Part shown: piece after piece, positions 53,901 to 64,000 of the stretch
How positions within the stretch are numbered: position 1 is the first letter of the stretch
Layout: the number at the start of each line of letters is the position of its first letter
Source of the DNA: Bugula neritina
Taxonomy: Eukaryota; Bryozoa; Gymnolaemata; Cheilostomatida; Bugulidae
DNA: 64,000 bases
Reading direction: 5' to 3'
Assembly: GCA_964035545.1 (NCBI GenBank)
Contig: OZ037770.1
Location: forward strand, 9,122,973 to 9,186,972
Notes under the pieces: generated by a model
The model's database searches: none
What the model was told of the DNA's origin: nothing
Seen by the model: only the letters and a program-made list of their open reading frames with translations
Position numbers and translations under genes: made by a program

Positions 53901-55543
53901 GTATCTGTAAAGGGGGTCGCGTAAAGGCCTGGCCACACGATCGTGAGACTCACACCAAATCAAATATTTGACACGAAAAATTATCCGTACGAGAAAATTT
54001 GAGGGAATTCAAACGAAATCGTCATCTTTGGGTGTACACAACGATGACGATAGACGAAAAATCACAATCGACGATAAGTACCATTTGATTGGTCAATAGA
54101 ATTTTAGCAACAGTAATTATTTCATTTCTACCACGTTTCACTATTTGACAATTTTCTGCTGTTTGTACCTCGTGCAAGACTCATTCATGGACTATTTATT
54201 ATGTGTTTTGTCCGACAAGTGTGTGGCTGGTCAAAACAAGAGGATAATTCACGAAAATCGTCACCCGATTTCGTGTGATTCTCACGATCGTGAGGCCAGG
54301 CCTTTAGTTTTGTTTTTGATTCTTGACATCATGACCCCTGACCTTATCTGGGATTCAAACTAATACCAGCTAGTGCTCTAATTACTACAGCTGTTCCGAC
54401 ACTGAAGGGGATGTAGTATTTATCAGATATACTTAAGTTTATCAAATAGCGTTCAGTGGAACTTTCTTACCTCCAACACACAAGTTGCCTGAAGAGACAC
54501 ACTGCACACAAAACAGCTGAACACAGACTTTACACCCCAGTGAGTAGGGATATGCTGTGTGTTTGGGACAAACTCTTCTTTCCAGCCTCTTGGCTTGTAT
54601 TCTGTAGTCAGTGATGGTCATCTTCTGGTGATCATCACTAGTTTCATCATGTAACTAAATTTATCAGAAAGAATATTAATGAGAAATTCAACTCAAATAT
54701 GTATAGCGAAAAAGAAACCAAACTTAAAAATACAAAATCTAAACTTGATTTTACTTAATTCTGTGCACACTGGAAATCTTCCATTTTTAGCTATTTTTCA
54801 CAATTTAGCTGCTAATAAACATGGGTTTTTGCCCAAAATTACTGAAAAACACCTAAATAATCAAGGTTCTCTTAAGTTTGCATGATTTTCCATGTTTTTT
54901 CCTACTTATTCAGCTTATTTGGATTGCAGAGTGTTATGAAAAAACCATAACCCTCCAAAATCAAAAGTAGCTGAATGATCTCTCAATATTTTCTTACAAA
55001 TCAACATTCAAATACAACAACATGTAATCAGAGGCTGAGTTAGAGTATGCAGTGTTGAACATCAACTGAAGAAGTATTTAATGAAAGTATCACCTCATCA
55101 TGTTTTCTGCAGAAGAGTTTACGGCACACAGTACAGTATATGACTGCTGGTACTTTTTTCAACCCCTTTTTAGTGCACACGTCACATGATACGGAGTTGT
55201 CTGCTATATCAGCAGATGGAAGATTCTCCACTCTCACGTCAAACACTTCCCTGTCACAAGACATATAATTGTTTAGTAATCATTGAAACTATATATAACA
55301 GAATGCAATAAATTACATAAAAAAAATTATGTAAACCATGAACTCTTTACCAACAGTATGTCTCAGCTCTACCCATACAAAACTAACTTACCTACACCAG
55401 GGACACCTGATCATGTCATTCACATCAACATTACGAGTAAGACACAGTAAACAGTGTACATGACCACATGGTAGACACTTGGGATTCTCTAAACCTTCAT
55501 TTAGTAAACAGAATCCACACTCAACTCCTTCTGCTGCAGCCAT
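50974..55543 (-). CDS. TRIM/RBCC protein with C-terminal beta-propeller, gene D
   Basis: Eight exons: 55392-55543, 55094-55250, 54471-54654, 53373-53554, 52936-53106, 52415-52523, 51234-51947 and 50974-51107. They sum to 1803 nt (600 aa plus stop) without a break. RING (MAAAEGVECGFC start) and both B-boxes have full ligand sets. Exon 7 is 15 nt shorter than in gene A and has its own version of the variable segment (LECISSIMGANWEVHVYDL). Exon 6 has a duplicated 3' end. Intron 3 carries a 385-bp inverted-repeat element and an old SINE. Predicted cytoplasmic or nuclear E3 ligase; no membrane segment seen. Confidence 0.9.
52353..52450 (-). repeat. Duplicated end of exon 6 in gene D
   Basis: Two copies of the exon 6 terminus plus donor (CTAACCTTTGACC...) lie in tandem. 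The second sits inside intron 6 and is out of use if the first donor is spliced. Confidence 0.75.
53922..54306. mobile_element. Inverted-repeat element in intron 3 of gene D
   Basis: The ends TAAAGGCCTGGCC and GGCCAGGCCTTTA are inverted, and the repeat continues through the palindrome CACGATCGTGAG. The 385-bp body has no coding capacity. Compared with gene A, it replaces about 390 bp between GGGGGTCGCG and GTTTTGTTTTTGATTC. The terminal TAA/TTA could be a target duplication as in Harbinger-type MITEs. Confidence 0.7.
54310..54403 (-). mobile_element. tRNA-derived SINE remnant in intron 3 of gene D
   Basis: This is the same remnant as at 12920-13010 (GTTTGAATCCCAGATAAGG on the minus strand), slightly diverged. 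Confidence 0.5.
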
Positions 55544-58355
55544 TTCACTCAACTCTATATTATAAAACAGGAGAACATACTATAAATGGAATTTAGATTC
55601 CATGTAGTGAGAAAATTTAGTAGTTTATGTTTGTTCTCTTTTCACTCACAACAATAGACTAGTTAACATATGATTTGCACCTTAATAAAAGTTCTTACAT
55701 AGTAATGTAAAAAGTGCAAATCCCACTATTTAAAACAAGCATCAATTGATACAACTAGGTACTTCATACTAGTAGATAATGATCAAATACTACTAAGACT
55801 AGTAACAGTAGTTGGTGCTCACACTTAAAAAAATTGTATTTACGCTCATATGGCGAATGATTGTTCATAGCCATGCAACAACAGAATTACCATTGCGATT
55901 GTGATTGCGATCCATCAAATTTAATATGAGCAACAACAAATCATTCAATACGAGCAACAAGCATCATGTACATAAATTTATATATATACCTAATTATTAA
56001 ATATTTCCATTGGCATTACGCCATCACATCTGATTCTGCTGTATTATTTAGGACTGTGGAAAGCATTCAAAATACAGGCAATAACTTCAACTAACAGTAA
56101 CTTTATCTAGCTTCAAGATTATGTAAAATTTCAGTTCTGAAATAAAGATCGTTAACGACCATACTTCTAGTTTTTCTATGATTATATTATAAATATATAA
56201 ATATAATTATTTTTAATTTGTGAAACTGAATCAGAATCAGAATGACACCCTCACACTCAGTTATCACTTATCACTATCAGTTATGGCATTGGTAGAGATT
56301 TAGAAAGTTAAACTAACTTGAGTCTTGTTCGAGTTTCTAATCTACCACAAGGAAACCACGTTACACGAAGAATCTTCAACTTGGATCCTGCTCTTCAGAG
56401 AGGAACTGTGAGCCCAAGGACAGCTACAGTTTCATTTTGCACCTTGCAGTCAGACTCAAAGGAGGACTTTGCCCAGATTAGGGAAACGCCTCTTTCGGAA
56501 ATGACATCAAAATTTGAATGCTATCATCGTCAGGGTTACCCCCTCTTGTTTTCATAAAAATTTTACTAAAGCTAGAGGCGATACTTGCTTGGGTGACGAC
56601 TCTAGCTGCACATCACAATGACATGTCGCTATGGTTATAGTGTGACGTAACCAAGCTACACAACTTTACGAAGTCTGTCTTTCATAATAATTATGTCACA
56701 GTCAGTTAGAGGCTGTCCCATTCCTGTATCCACAACTCAAAAACAAGTTCTGTAAACTTAAATTACATTTCAATTATAGTAATAAGCTCATAATTTAGAA
56801 TAACCATATATAAAGCTATATTGCTTGTTTAGTCAACACTTTTGTGCTGGTCTATGAAGCATGTATGCTGTTCTAAAGCCTAACCACTAAATTCACTCAA
56901 TATAATACAGCTGAAACTTGTAAGTATGGCTGGAATATATACAGATAACAGATGTAGGTAACTTATACAGGTAGCTTATGCAGGTAACTTATGATGCATA
57001 TTAGTAGCAAGTTTCCAGCTGTTTACTAAAATTAATTTAAGTGCAGTCCCAGCTGTGTATTATTTCTCAGTGAATATCGCAGTTTAATTTCTTGCTATAA
57101 TAAAATCATTTAATTCTGAAATCAGCTTTTGGTTTTGGATCATCTCATTCATATCCTTGAACCTGGCTGGATGTGTTCAGAAGTGTTGCATCACACAGCT
57201 CTTAGTCATCTGAGGTTAAAGCAATTATTTTCATAATAATTTTTCCAACAGCAAAAAGTCAAAACAGTGCTAGGCTTGCTTCTCCAATAACCAACAAAAG
57301 CAAGAAAATACATGCTTCACCAACATTGAAATAATAGCTTTCTTTTTTTATATAATATAACATAAACAGTGGACCGAAGCTGAATAAAACTGTAATGCAA
57401 ATTTGCTGACAGCGAGAAGTCAAGGTAAGTCAACTTCTCTAATAACTCAAGTAAGAATCTACAACTCTGCATCTATAACAAGCTGCTACATTGCTAATGT
57501 TATACTCTATACATAATAGAAATTCTGTAACCTAGTTTACTGCAATAAGACATGGTGATGTGTTCATATAGTGAAATATTTTAACACTAGCAGCTGTAAT
57601 GTTTTAATTTATTCACTGTTTATGGGATATATTGGAATAATTATTCACATTGAATATTATTCTGACATAGCCAATCAAATGATAAGATAATCACACAATA
57701 TCAAACAGGCTATAGACTACATTATATAAAATATTGGTCTGTCATACAAATGCAGTGAATGGAGATTAGCATAAACTACAGAGTAAAATGAATGTAGCAG
57801 ATTAGTGAATGGCATCTGACAGTAAACAATAAACATTGTAATATAATATTATAGTCTGCAGTAGAAGTAGAAATTGAATTAACATTATAAACACATTGAT
57901 AGATCTATGACTTTCAATACAAATGAGGTTAGATATATAAAAATTGTAGTCTGGCTAATACATTGAAGTCATTCAGGCTGTGTGAAAGAGGATTGGTAAA
58001 ATATTACTTGAAGTTAGTTATGTTTAGGTGTAAATGTTAGTTACTGAGACGCCATATGTTCTCCCACACCATGTATGGCCGAATAGGTTAGTTACTGGGT
58101 CGTCATGCAGCCTTCCACACTCTATCACAGCTCTGTGTTGAAGAACTCAGTCTACAGAGTCAAATTTGAGAATCATCTAGAAATAACAGACACAGTGTAT
58201 ATGTAGAAGTTGTACATCTCAGACATATCATCACAAATATGTACATTAGTAGAAAACACAAAGTTGAGCACCAGATGTATTCAAACAGAGTCTAGTGTGA
58301 TAAACAATATAATAAATCTACCACAAGATGGAATAATATCCTGTCACACACCTGT
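55544..58355. other. Spacer between genes D and E
   Basis: No convincing gene is seen. 56.3-56.7 kb is less AT-rich and holds a 79-codon plus-strand frame without recognisable motifs and a TGACGTAA site. It may be the promoter region of gene D. From 56.93 kb the sequence is paralogous to 7.24-8.7 kb. Confidence 0.6.
58034..58115. promoter_or_regulatory. Conserved CRE-like module downstream of gene E
   Basis: GTTACTGAGACGCCATATG and GTTACTGGGTCGTCATGCAG: position and framework are conserved, but both CRE cores carry substitutions. Confidence 0.35.
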
Positions 58356-61300
58356 TTAGTTTAGCTGGTAAAACAGAACTTTCTTCTCATCCCATCTAGG
58401 TACAATCAGAGTGTCTTTATACACATGAAGATCCCAAACAATACTCACAGCTCTATCAGTTGGATCTTCTACTTTGGACAGTTGTGTACCTGTAACAGGA
58501 AATGGTGTATTAGTGTGTCATCACTAATACATAGCATAGTAACTTTATAGTGTGAGACTGTGAGAAATACTAATATATTGGTAACAGTAGTTAACTAACC
58601 AATGTAAAACTAACCTGTCTCCACATCCAGTATCCAGATGGTAGTTTTACTGCTGCAGTTAGTCACAAGAATATATTTACTTCTATTGCAGGTCACACCT
58701 AGTGGTTCAGATACATCCTTGCATGTCCAGATGACTTTCTCTGTTGTCATGTCTAATTTAAATACTTGAGAGGAATCATAGTCAGAAACTACTACACAAT
58801 GTCTGTCTGCTGCACATATTGCGGTATAACTATTACTGAGCTGAGGGCAGGAGACATGTTTAATTACCTTCCCAGTAAGAGAGTAGATTGTCAGTCTTTT
58901 ACTGTGTCTATCAGGAACTATAACCTGATCATCAACAATGGCAAGTTTGTTTACACCATCACTATTATCATGGTGAGACCAGCTGGTCACCTGTTTCCCA
59001 GTAAGATCATACACATGTACTTCCCAATTAGTGCTGCTGATATGCTGTAGAACATAAAGCTTATTCCTATGTACTCTGACTCCATTTACATTGTTAGTAG
59101 TAGAAGTAAATGACTTGGAAACACTGAAACTCTCATCTATTCTGTCTATCCCTGCACCACCATAAAGCCCTACCTAAGTGTTACTCTCATATTTACAGAC
59201 AGACAAACAGTAATCAGAAAAATCAACAGACTGCAAGAGTTTGAGAGATATAGGAAGAGTAGAAGTTGTCACTCCTTGTTCAAACTTGAAAATCATGTCT
59301 GCTGCAGGAACCAAGTCTATTTCTACATCTCTCTTCTCTTCTACAATATATATGTGAATATGTGTGTATGTGTGTATACTTATATATAAGTGAGTATGTA
59401 TATTTAATATGTATGTCATATAAAAGTGAGTATGTGTATATATTCTATTAACAGAAACTCTGAGTAAACCTACACACAGGGCTATTTCAACAGATATTCA
59501 ATTTTCCAACCAGTAGTTTCACACACATAATGAGCACTATCAGATAATATACTGATCAATATTGAGGTTCATATAGTACATTATATAATGCATATAAACG
59601 ATTATTACAAGTTTTTATTAATATCAGTAATATAATTAATGCGGGTATGCACTAGATCAGCCATGCTTAACCTGCGGCCTTTTGACTTTTGGCGGCCTTT
59701 TGAGCTGGTGAATGTGGCCTTTTGGTTTTTTAGTAAAAATAGAAATTTAGCTCAGTTTCAATCCTTCCAGAATTTTGTTTTCACTGATTCCCAAGTTTAC
59801 TATATGAATCATGACTGCTAGCACATATTGAAGTAAACATTTATTCTCTTTAATGGGGTCTGCCAAAAGCAAATTCAGATTAAGGCCAACAGATATCCTT
59901 CACATACCAGCATCGGACATTAATCCATACTGTGTTCTGTTCAATGTACAAGAAATACTCATATTCCTGAACAATTCAAGTTATTCCCCTGGATCTTTTT
60001 TTCATAAAATGAATATGATTTTATGTAAAAATAGCACTGGTGAAAGTGGCATGGTAAAAATAGCACAGCTAATAATGGAACAAATAGAAAGTAGGTAAAA
60101 TGGCAAACTGATGGTAAATCTTCCCAAACCCCCCACCCAAACCCAGGCGCCTAAACCTCAACCCCCAACCTAACCCTCAACCTTAATATTGAAAATGTGT
60201 CATTTTTACCTACTTAGACACTTGTGCCATTATTACCTGTGCCAATATTACCTGTGCCACTTTTACCTGTGTCACTTTTACCGGACACCAATAAATACAC
60301 ATAAGATTTGAAAATAGGCTTTAATTATTAATATATGGAGGATTTTGACAGTGAAAATGACACTGAACTTTCTAGTGGCCTTTTTGGTGGCTCAGGGTTA
60401 TTTTACGGCCTTTTCCCAAACAAAGGTTGAGCACTAGATTCTAGAACAATAGTGCAAGTAATCTATAGTCTAGTTTATCTACCTTTGACCTTTAGAGACA
60501 TGACATCACACAGCTCTAGTTCAGGTATTTCAACAGATATCAGTCTCTGTATTTTATCTTTAATCTCTGCAAATCCTTCAACCAGATCCACCTACAGTAT
60601 ATAAGCATAGCATTAGTCAGTGGGACTAAAAAGACGGTCTTTTTAGTTACAACTTCCTACTGTTTTTCTGCATTAGTTCACTTAAAGTTACGAATGGTAA
60701 AAAAGCGTGGTGTGCCTGGCATGAGCATATTGCAGCAAACTACCTATTCAAAAACGCTATGGCCAGTATCCTATTTAGAATTAAAAAAACTTTGTTTTAG
60801 GCCGACACAACTTTACAACAATTCTTTTAAATACAATTTTGTAACACATTGGAGTTTGCAAGCACACAACTATAGAGCTAATACAGAAATGAATAATCAG
60901 GCATTGTGATTGTCAATCTAAGTATTTCATCAGTTTTTTTTAACTTAAAGATTTACAAAAACATAATCTAAATATATTTAGTAGACAGATGGTGAAAACT
61001 GCTCACCTGGTGGTTTTGTCTAAGTTGAGCTTCTATCTTCATTCTACTGTTACTCAGTTGAGACAAAACAGTTCCAACTTCTCTCTCCATGTATCTGTTC
61101 AGTTCCTCGTTAATCTTCTTTCTAGTAGCTAAGAATTCCTTCTCCAGTTTCTCATACTTTAGTCTCACTTCAGTCAACTACATCATACATTGTATCAGCG
61201 AATTGTAGAGAGTGGACAACATAATGGAGAAAGTGTTTCAGAGTTGATTGTAGAATTTTGATAACATATCAACTCAGAATAGTAGCTAGTCACCTAACTG

Positions 61301-63240
61301 TTACTCTTAAGTATTAGTATTGCAATGTTTTACTAACACCTGACTACAGAATGTAGATTACAGAGTAACACAAAGTATTTTCTACAAACACACAACCTGT
61401 TCATCACGCTGTGTATGAAGAATATTCAGCAATTCCTCCGTCTCATTATCAAAGTCTGACACAGTTTTAGAAAGGTGTTTGAAGAAAGCAGACATCTTGT
61501 CTTCAGTGGTGAGAAGATCATCTTTATTGATAAGCTCTTTGATTAAGTCATCTAGATTAACCATGTGGTGTGGTGAGTCTAAAACGAAAATGAAAGAAAA
61601 TGACTTCATAGGCCTGCAAAACAAAAACGTAGTGAGCAGCTGAAAAATCACTCTCTGCTGTGATATGCTATTGCTAGTGCATAAACAACACATTCATGTT
61701 ACCTACAGCAACATGCAGTTCTCTGTACTTCTTCCTGTTGAATAAAGCAGTCATATATTGTCTTTGAGCAGCCAATAATAAAAACTAAACCCAACTTGGA
61801 TTACTGCAGTTTCACTAAGTTTCAGCAATAAACACTGGAAAATTGAAATGAAATATGGAAAGGCAACTTTCTCACACACTTTACAGATAAGGGGAGCTCT
61901 AGATTACAAATAGTTCCTTCCAATTAGCATTAAACATGATTTATAACAAAAAGAAATGCAACTTCAATACCACAATCCTTTGTGCTGATATCACAAATTA
62001 TGGGGTTGACATTTGTTTCAATAGGCAACACAACGACATTTGCCAGGCTACATAACTATCCTTCCATTGTACATCATAAATAAGTTATTTCTACAAAAAT
62101 GTATCACCTTAAAACTTCTTATTCTATTCGTGAACAACATTACAAGAAGACACATGAAGAAAACAGAGATGCTTAAAAATAGCAAGACGCACAGATTCTA
62201 TTCAAAGTAAGCTAGCTTCTGATTTACTAAGCGTGTTCATGAATATTACAAAAGTTTAGCAATTAACTTTCAGCAGAACTTCTTTACCTCCGACACACAG
62301 GTTGCTTGAAGAGACACAATTCAAACAGAACAGCTGAACACAGACTTTACATCCGTGTATGTAGGGATATGCTGTGTGTTTGGGATAAACTCTTCTTTCC
62401 AGTCTCTTGGCTTGTATTCTGTAGTCAGAGATGGTCATTTTCTGGTGGTCATCATTGGTGTCATCATGTGACTGAATATAACATAATTTATATCTACTAA
62501 AGTGAACCCGACTCCGCATAGCCGGAAAGAAACGAAACCTACATGTACTTACATGAAGTAAACATTTACAAATATTTACAAGAAAATAACAATTCCCATC
62601 AACAACTAGTATAGAAATAATTGTATGATCTGCATGAAAGCAGATGAAATAGTTAAAAGTGAAACACAATTTCTTAATGATTCTTACATATCAACATTAA
62701 GGTAAAACATATAATCAAAGGCTGAGTTAGAGTATGCAGTGTTGAATATCAACTGAAGAAGTATTTAATGAAAGTATCACCTCATCATGTTTTCTGCAGA
62801 AGAGTTTACAGCACACAGTACAGTATATGACTGCTGGTACTTTTTTCAGTCCCTTTTTAGTGCACACGACACATGATACGGAGTTGTCTGCTACATTAGC
62901 AGATGGAAGACTCTCCACTCTCACATCAAACACTTCCCTGTCACAAGACGCATAATTATTTAATAACAAACAAAATCATATACAATGAACTGCAATAATT
63001 TAGTATAAGGTAATGCATATGGTGTAAATTACTCATCAAATTTTTACTAACAGTATGTGTCAGCTCTGCCCATACAAAACTAACTTACCTACACCAGGGA
63101 CACCTGATCATGTCATTCACATCAACATTACGAGTAAGACATAGTAAACAGTGTACATGACCACATGGTAGACACTTGGGATTCTCTAAACCTTCTTTTA
63201 GTAAACAGAATCCACACTCAACTTCTTCTGCTGCAGCCAT
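58356..63240 (-). pseudogene. TRIM/RBCC beta-propeller paralog, gene E, with nonsense codon
   Basis: All eight exons and splice sites are present: 63089-63240, 62781-62937, 62288-62471, 61397-61578, 61007-61177, 60483-60591, 58615-59340 and 58356-58489. Their 1815 nt would keep one frame, but a TAG (59174-59176) replaces the Tyr codon of the NTYVGL segment in exon 7. That removes most of the propeller. B-box 2 starts YPKH instead of CPKH (codon 62385-62387), losing a zinc ligand. B-box 1 has CVVC and CTVCCKLFC changes. RING and coiled coil are intact, so a truncated RBCC protein is possible. Intron 6 contains a hAT-like element. Confidence 0.85.
59658..60431. mobile_element. hAT-like non-autonomous element in intron 6 of gene E
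   Basis: The 774-bp insert is flanked by an exact 8-bp repeat CACTAGAT (59650-59657 and 60432-60439). The ends contain GCTTAACCTGCGGCC and, inverted, GCTCAACCTTTG. Both subterminal regions carry CGGCCTTTT-type motifs. 8-bp duplications and such ends fit the hAT superfamily. No transposase is present. An internal run of ACCTGTGCCA-type repeats lies at 60235-60285. Confidence 0.7.
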
Positions 63241-64000
63241 TTCACTCAATTCTACATTATAAAACAGGAGAACATATTATAAAGTGTATTCAGATCCCAT
63301 GTAGTTTACTGTAATGAGAAAATTTAGTAGTTTAAGTTTGTGTCTCTTCTCACTCACTACAATAGACTTTTTAAAATAATATGATCTGCACCTCAAGAAA
63401 AACTGTAATAATATAATAACTGCAAAGTACATTCTAGTATTAATTAAAACAGCTGCTAGTAGATAATGATTATACTGCATGTAATATTAAACTGCTAGTA
63501 GTAGTAATAATAGTTAGCCTACATAACTTTGAGCTGGTAAAAGTATGACAAGTCATTGCCCATGGGTAAAGAATATTAGAATCTTATTATCACTATAATT
63601 GTGGGTGATTAGGTTTAGTATTAGTAATAAACATCAAGCACATAATGACCAAATATTATCATGATACCAGCACTCGATTTAGCTGTTAAATTTAGTGATT
63701 ATGGCAAGCATTTGAAATACAGTTACATGCCTCAATAAATGCTTTTCAACTTCAAGTTCATTTAAAGTTTTACTTTTAAGGTGAGGATAATGATGCTTTA
63801 GTTTTCAGGTTATTTTGTGAATAGCACTGTCACCTTTGTCATCAATAGAAATATAAAAATTATAATAACAAAGTTTGACCCATAATATCAACAGACTTGT
63901 ATTATTATTTATAACTCTATATAGTTTAAGATATCATAATTTCGAAATGCTTTTTCTTCTACATGCTAGTCTCAACATATAAATACTAAAAATAAATCAA
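63241..64000. other. Upstream region of gene E
   Basis: AT-rich. The acceptor-like end upstream of the ATG resembles that of the other genes. I see no gene, and the conserved upstream block is not within this stretch. Confidence 0.6.

Noticed and set aside
56318-56557. 79-codon plus-strand frame between genes D and E
   Set aside because: No family resemblance and no paralog to test conservation. The region may be promoter-like.
59853-60098. 81-codon frame inside the hAT-like element
   Set aside because: No transposase motif; simple AT-rich frame within a non-autonomous element.
60125-60190. Telomere-like C-rich run (CCCCCAACC, CCTAACCCTCAACC)
   Set aside because: Irregular and short, inside a transposable element.

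Overview
The window is animal nuclear DNA: AT-rich, with short introns bounded by GT-AG, RBCC/TRIM-type genes and animal-type Ty3/gypsy retrotransposons. The gene families suggest an invertebrate, possibly a sponge or another early-branching marine animal. The sequence alone does not fix the species.

The host content is a head-to-tail array of five paralogous minus-strand genes, here called A to E. Each encodes a tripartite-motif protein: an N-terminal C3HC4 RING, two B-boxes, a coiled coil and a C-terminal NHL-like beta-propeller. All use the same eight coding exons with conserved phases. Summed exon lengths give unbroken frames for A (8713-14025, 605 aa), C (40513-45182, 596 aa) and D (50974-55543, 600 aa). 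Gene E (58356-63240) has a nonsense codon in the propeller exon and a lost B-box zinc ligand. Gene B survives only as its last exon (25504-25637) and part of exon 7 (32972-33243). The spacers are duplicated with the genes. For example, about 22.1-25.7 kb matches 48.2-51.1 kb, and 14.4-15.65 kb matches 35.86-37.13 kb.

LTR retrotransposons invade the array. Copies 1 (1-7233, minus, running off the left edge), 2 (15651-22100, minus, 5' truncated) and 3 (25693-32896, plus, complete with two LTRs) belong to one gypsy lineage. Its layout is gag, then protease-RT-RNase H-integrase, then a third ORF for a zinc-finger/coiled-coil protein where env would sit in a retrovirus. Copy 3 is young, since its LTRs differ by one substitution and one indel, and it lies antisense in the last intron of gene B. 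A second gypsy family (33244-35853, minus) is internally deleted for RT/RNase H and the integrase core. It sits exactly where exons 1-6 of gene B are missing. A probable solo LTR lies at 47717-48158. Where both or one edge can be seen, most of these insertions use the 4-bp target ATAT.

Smaller elements sit inside introns and spacers: two copies of a Harbinger-like MITE, a 778-bp foldback element packed with GATCGATC palindromes, a 385-bp inverted-repeat element, a hAT-like non-autonomous element and several tRNA-derived SINEs. Conserved noncoding blocks recur with each gene unit. One is an upstream block with a candidate 5' exon donor. Another is a downstream module with paired CRE-like GACGTCA sites. 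I found no rRNA, no convincing functional tRNA gene and no CRISPR array.
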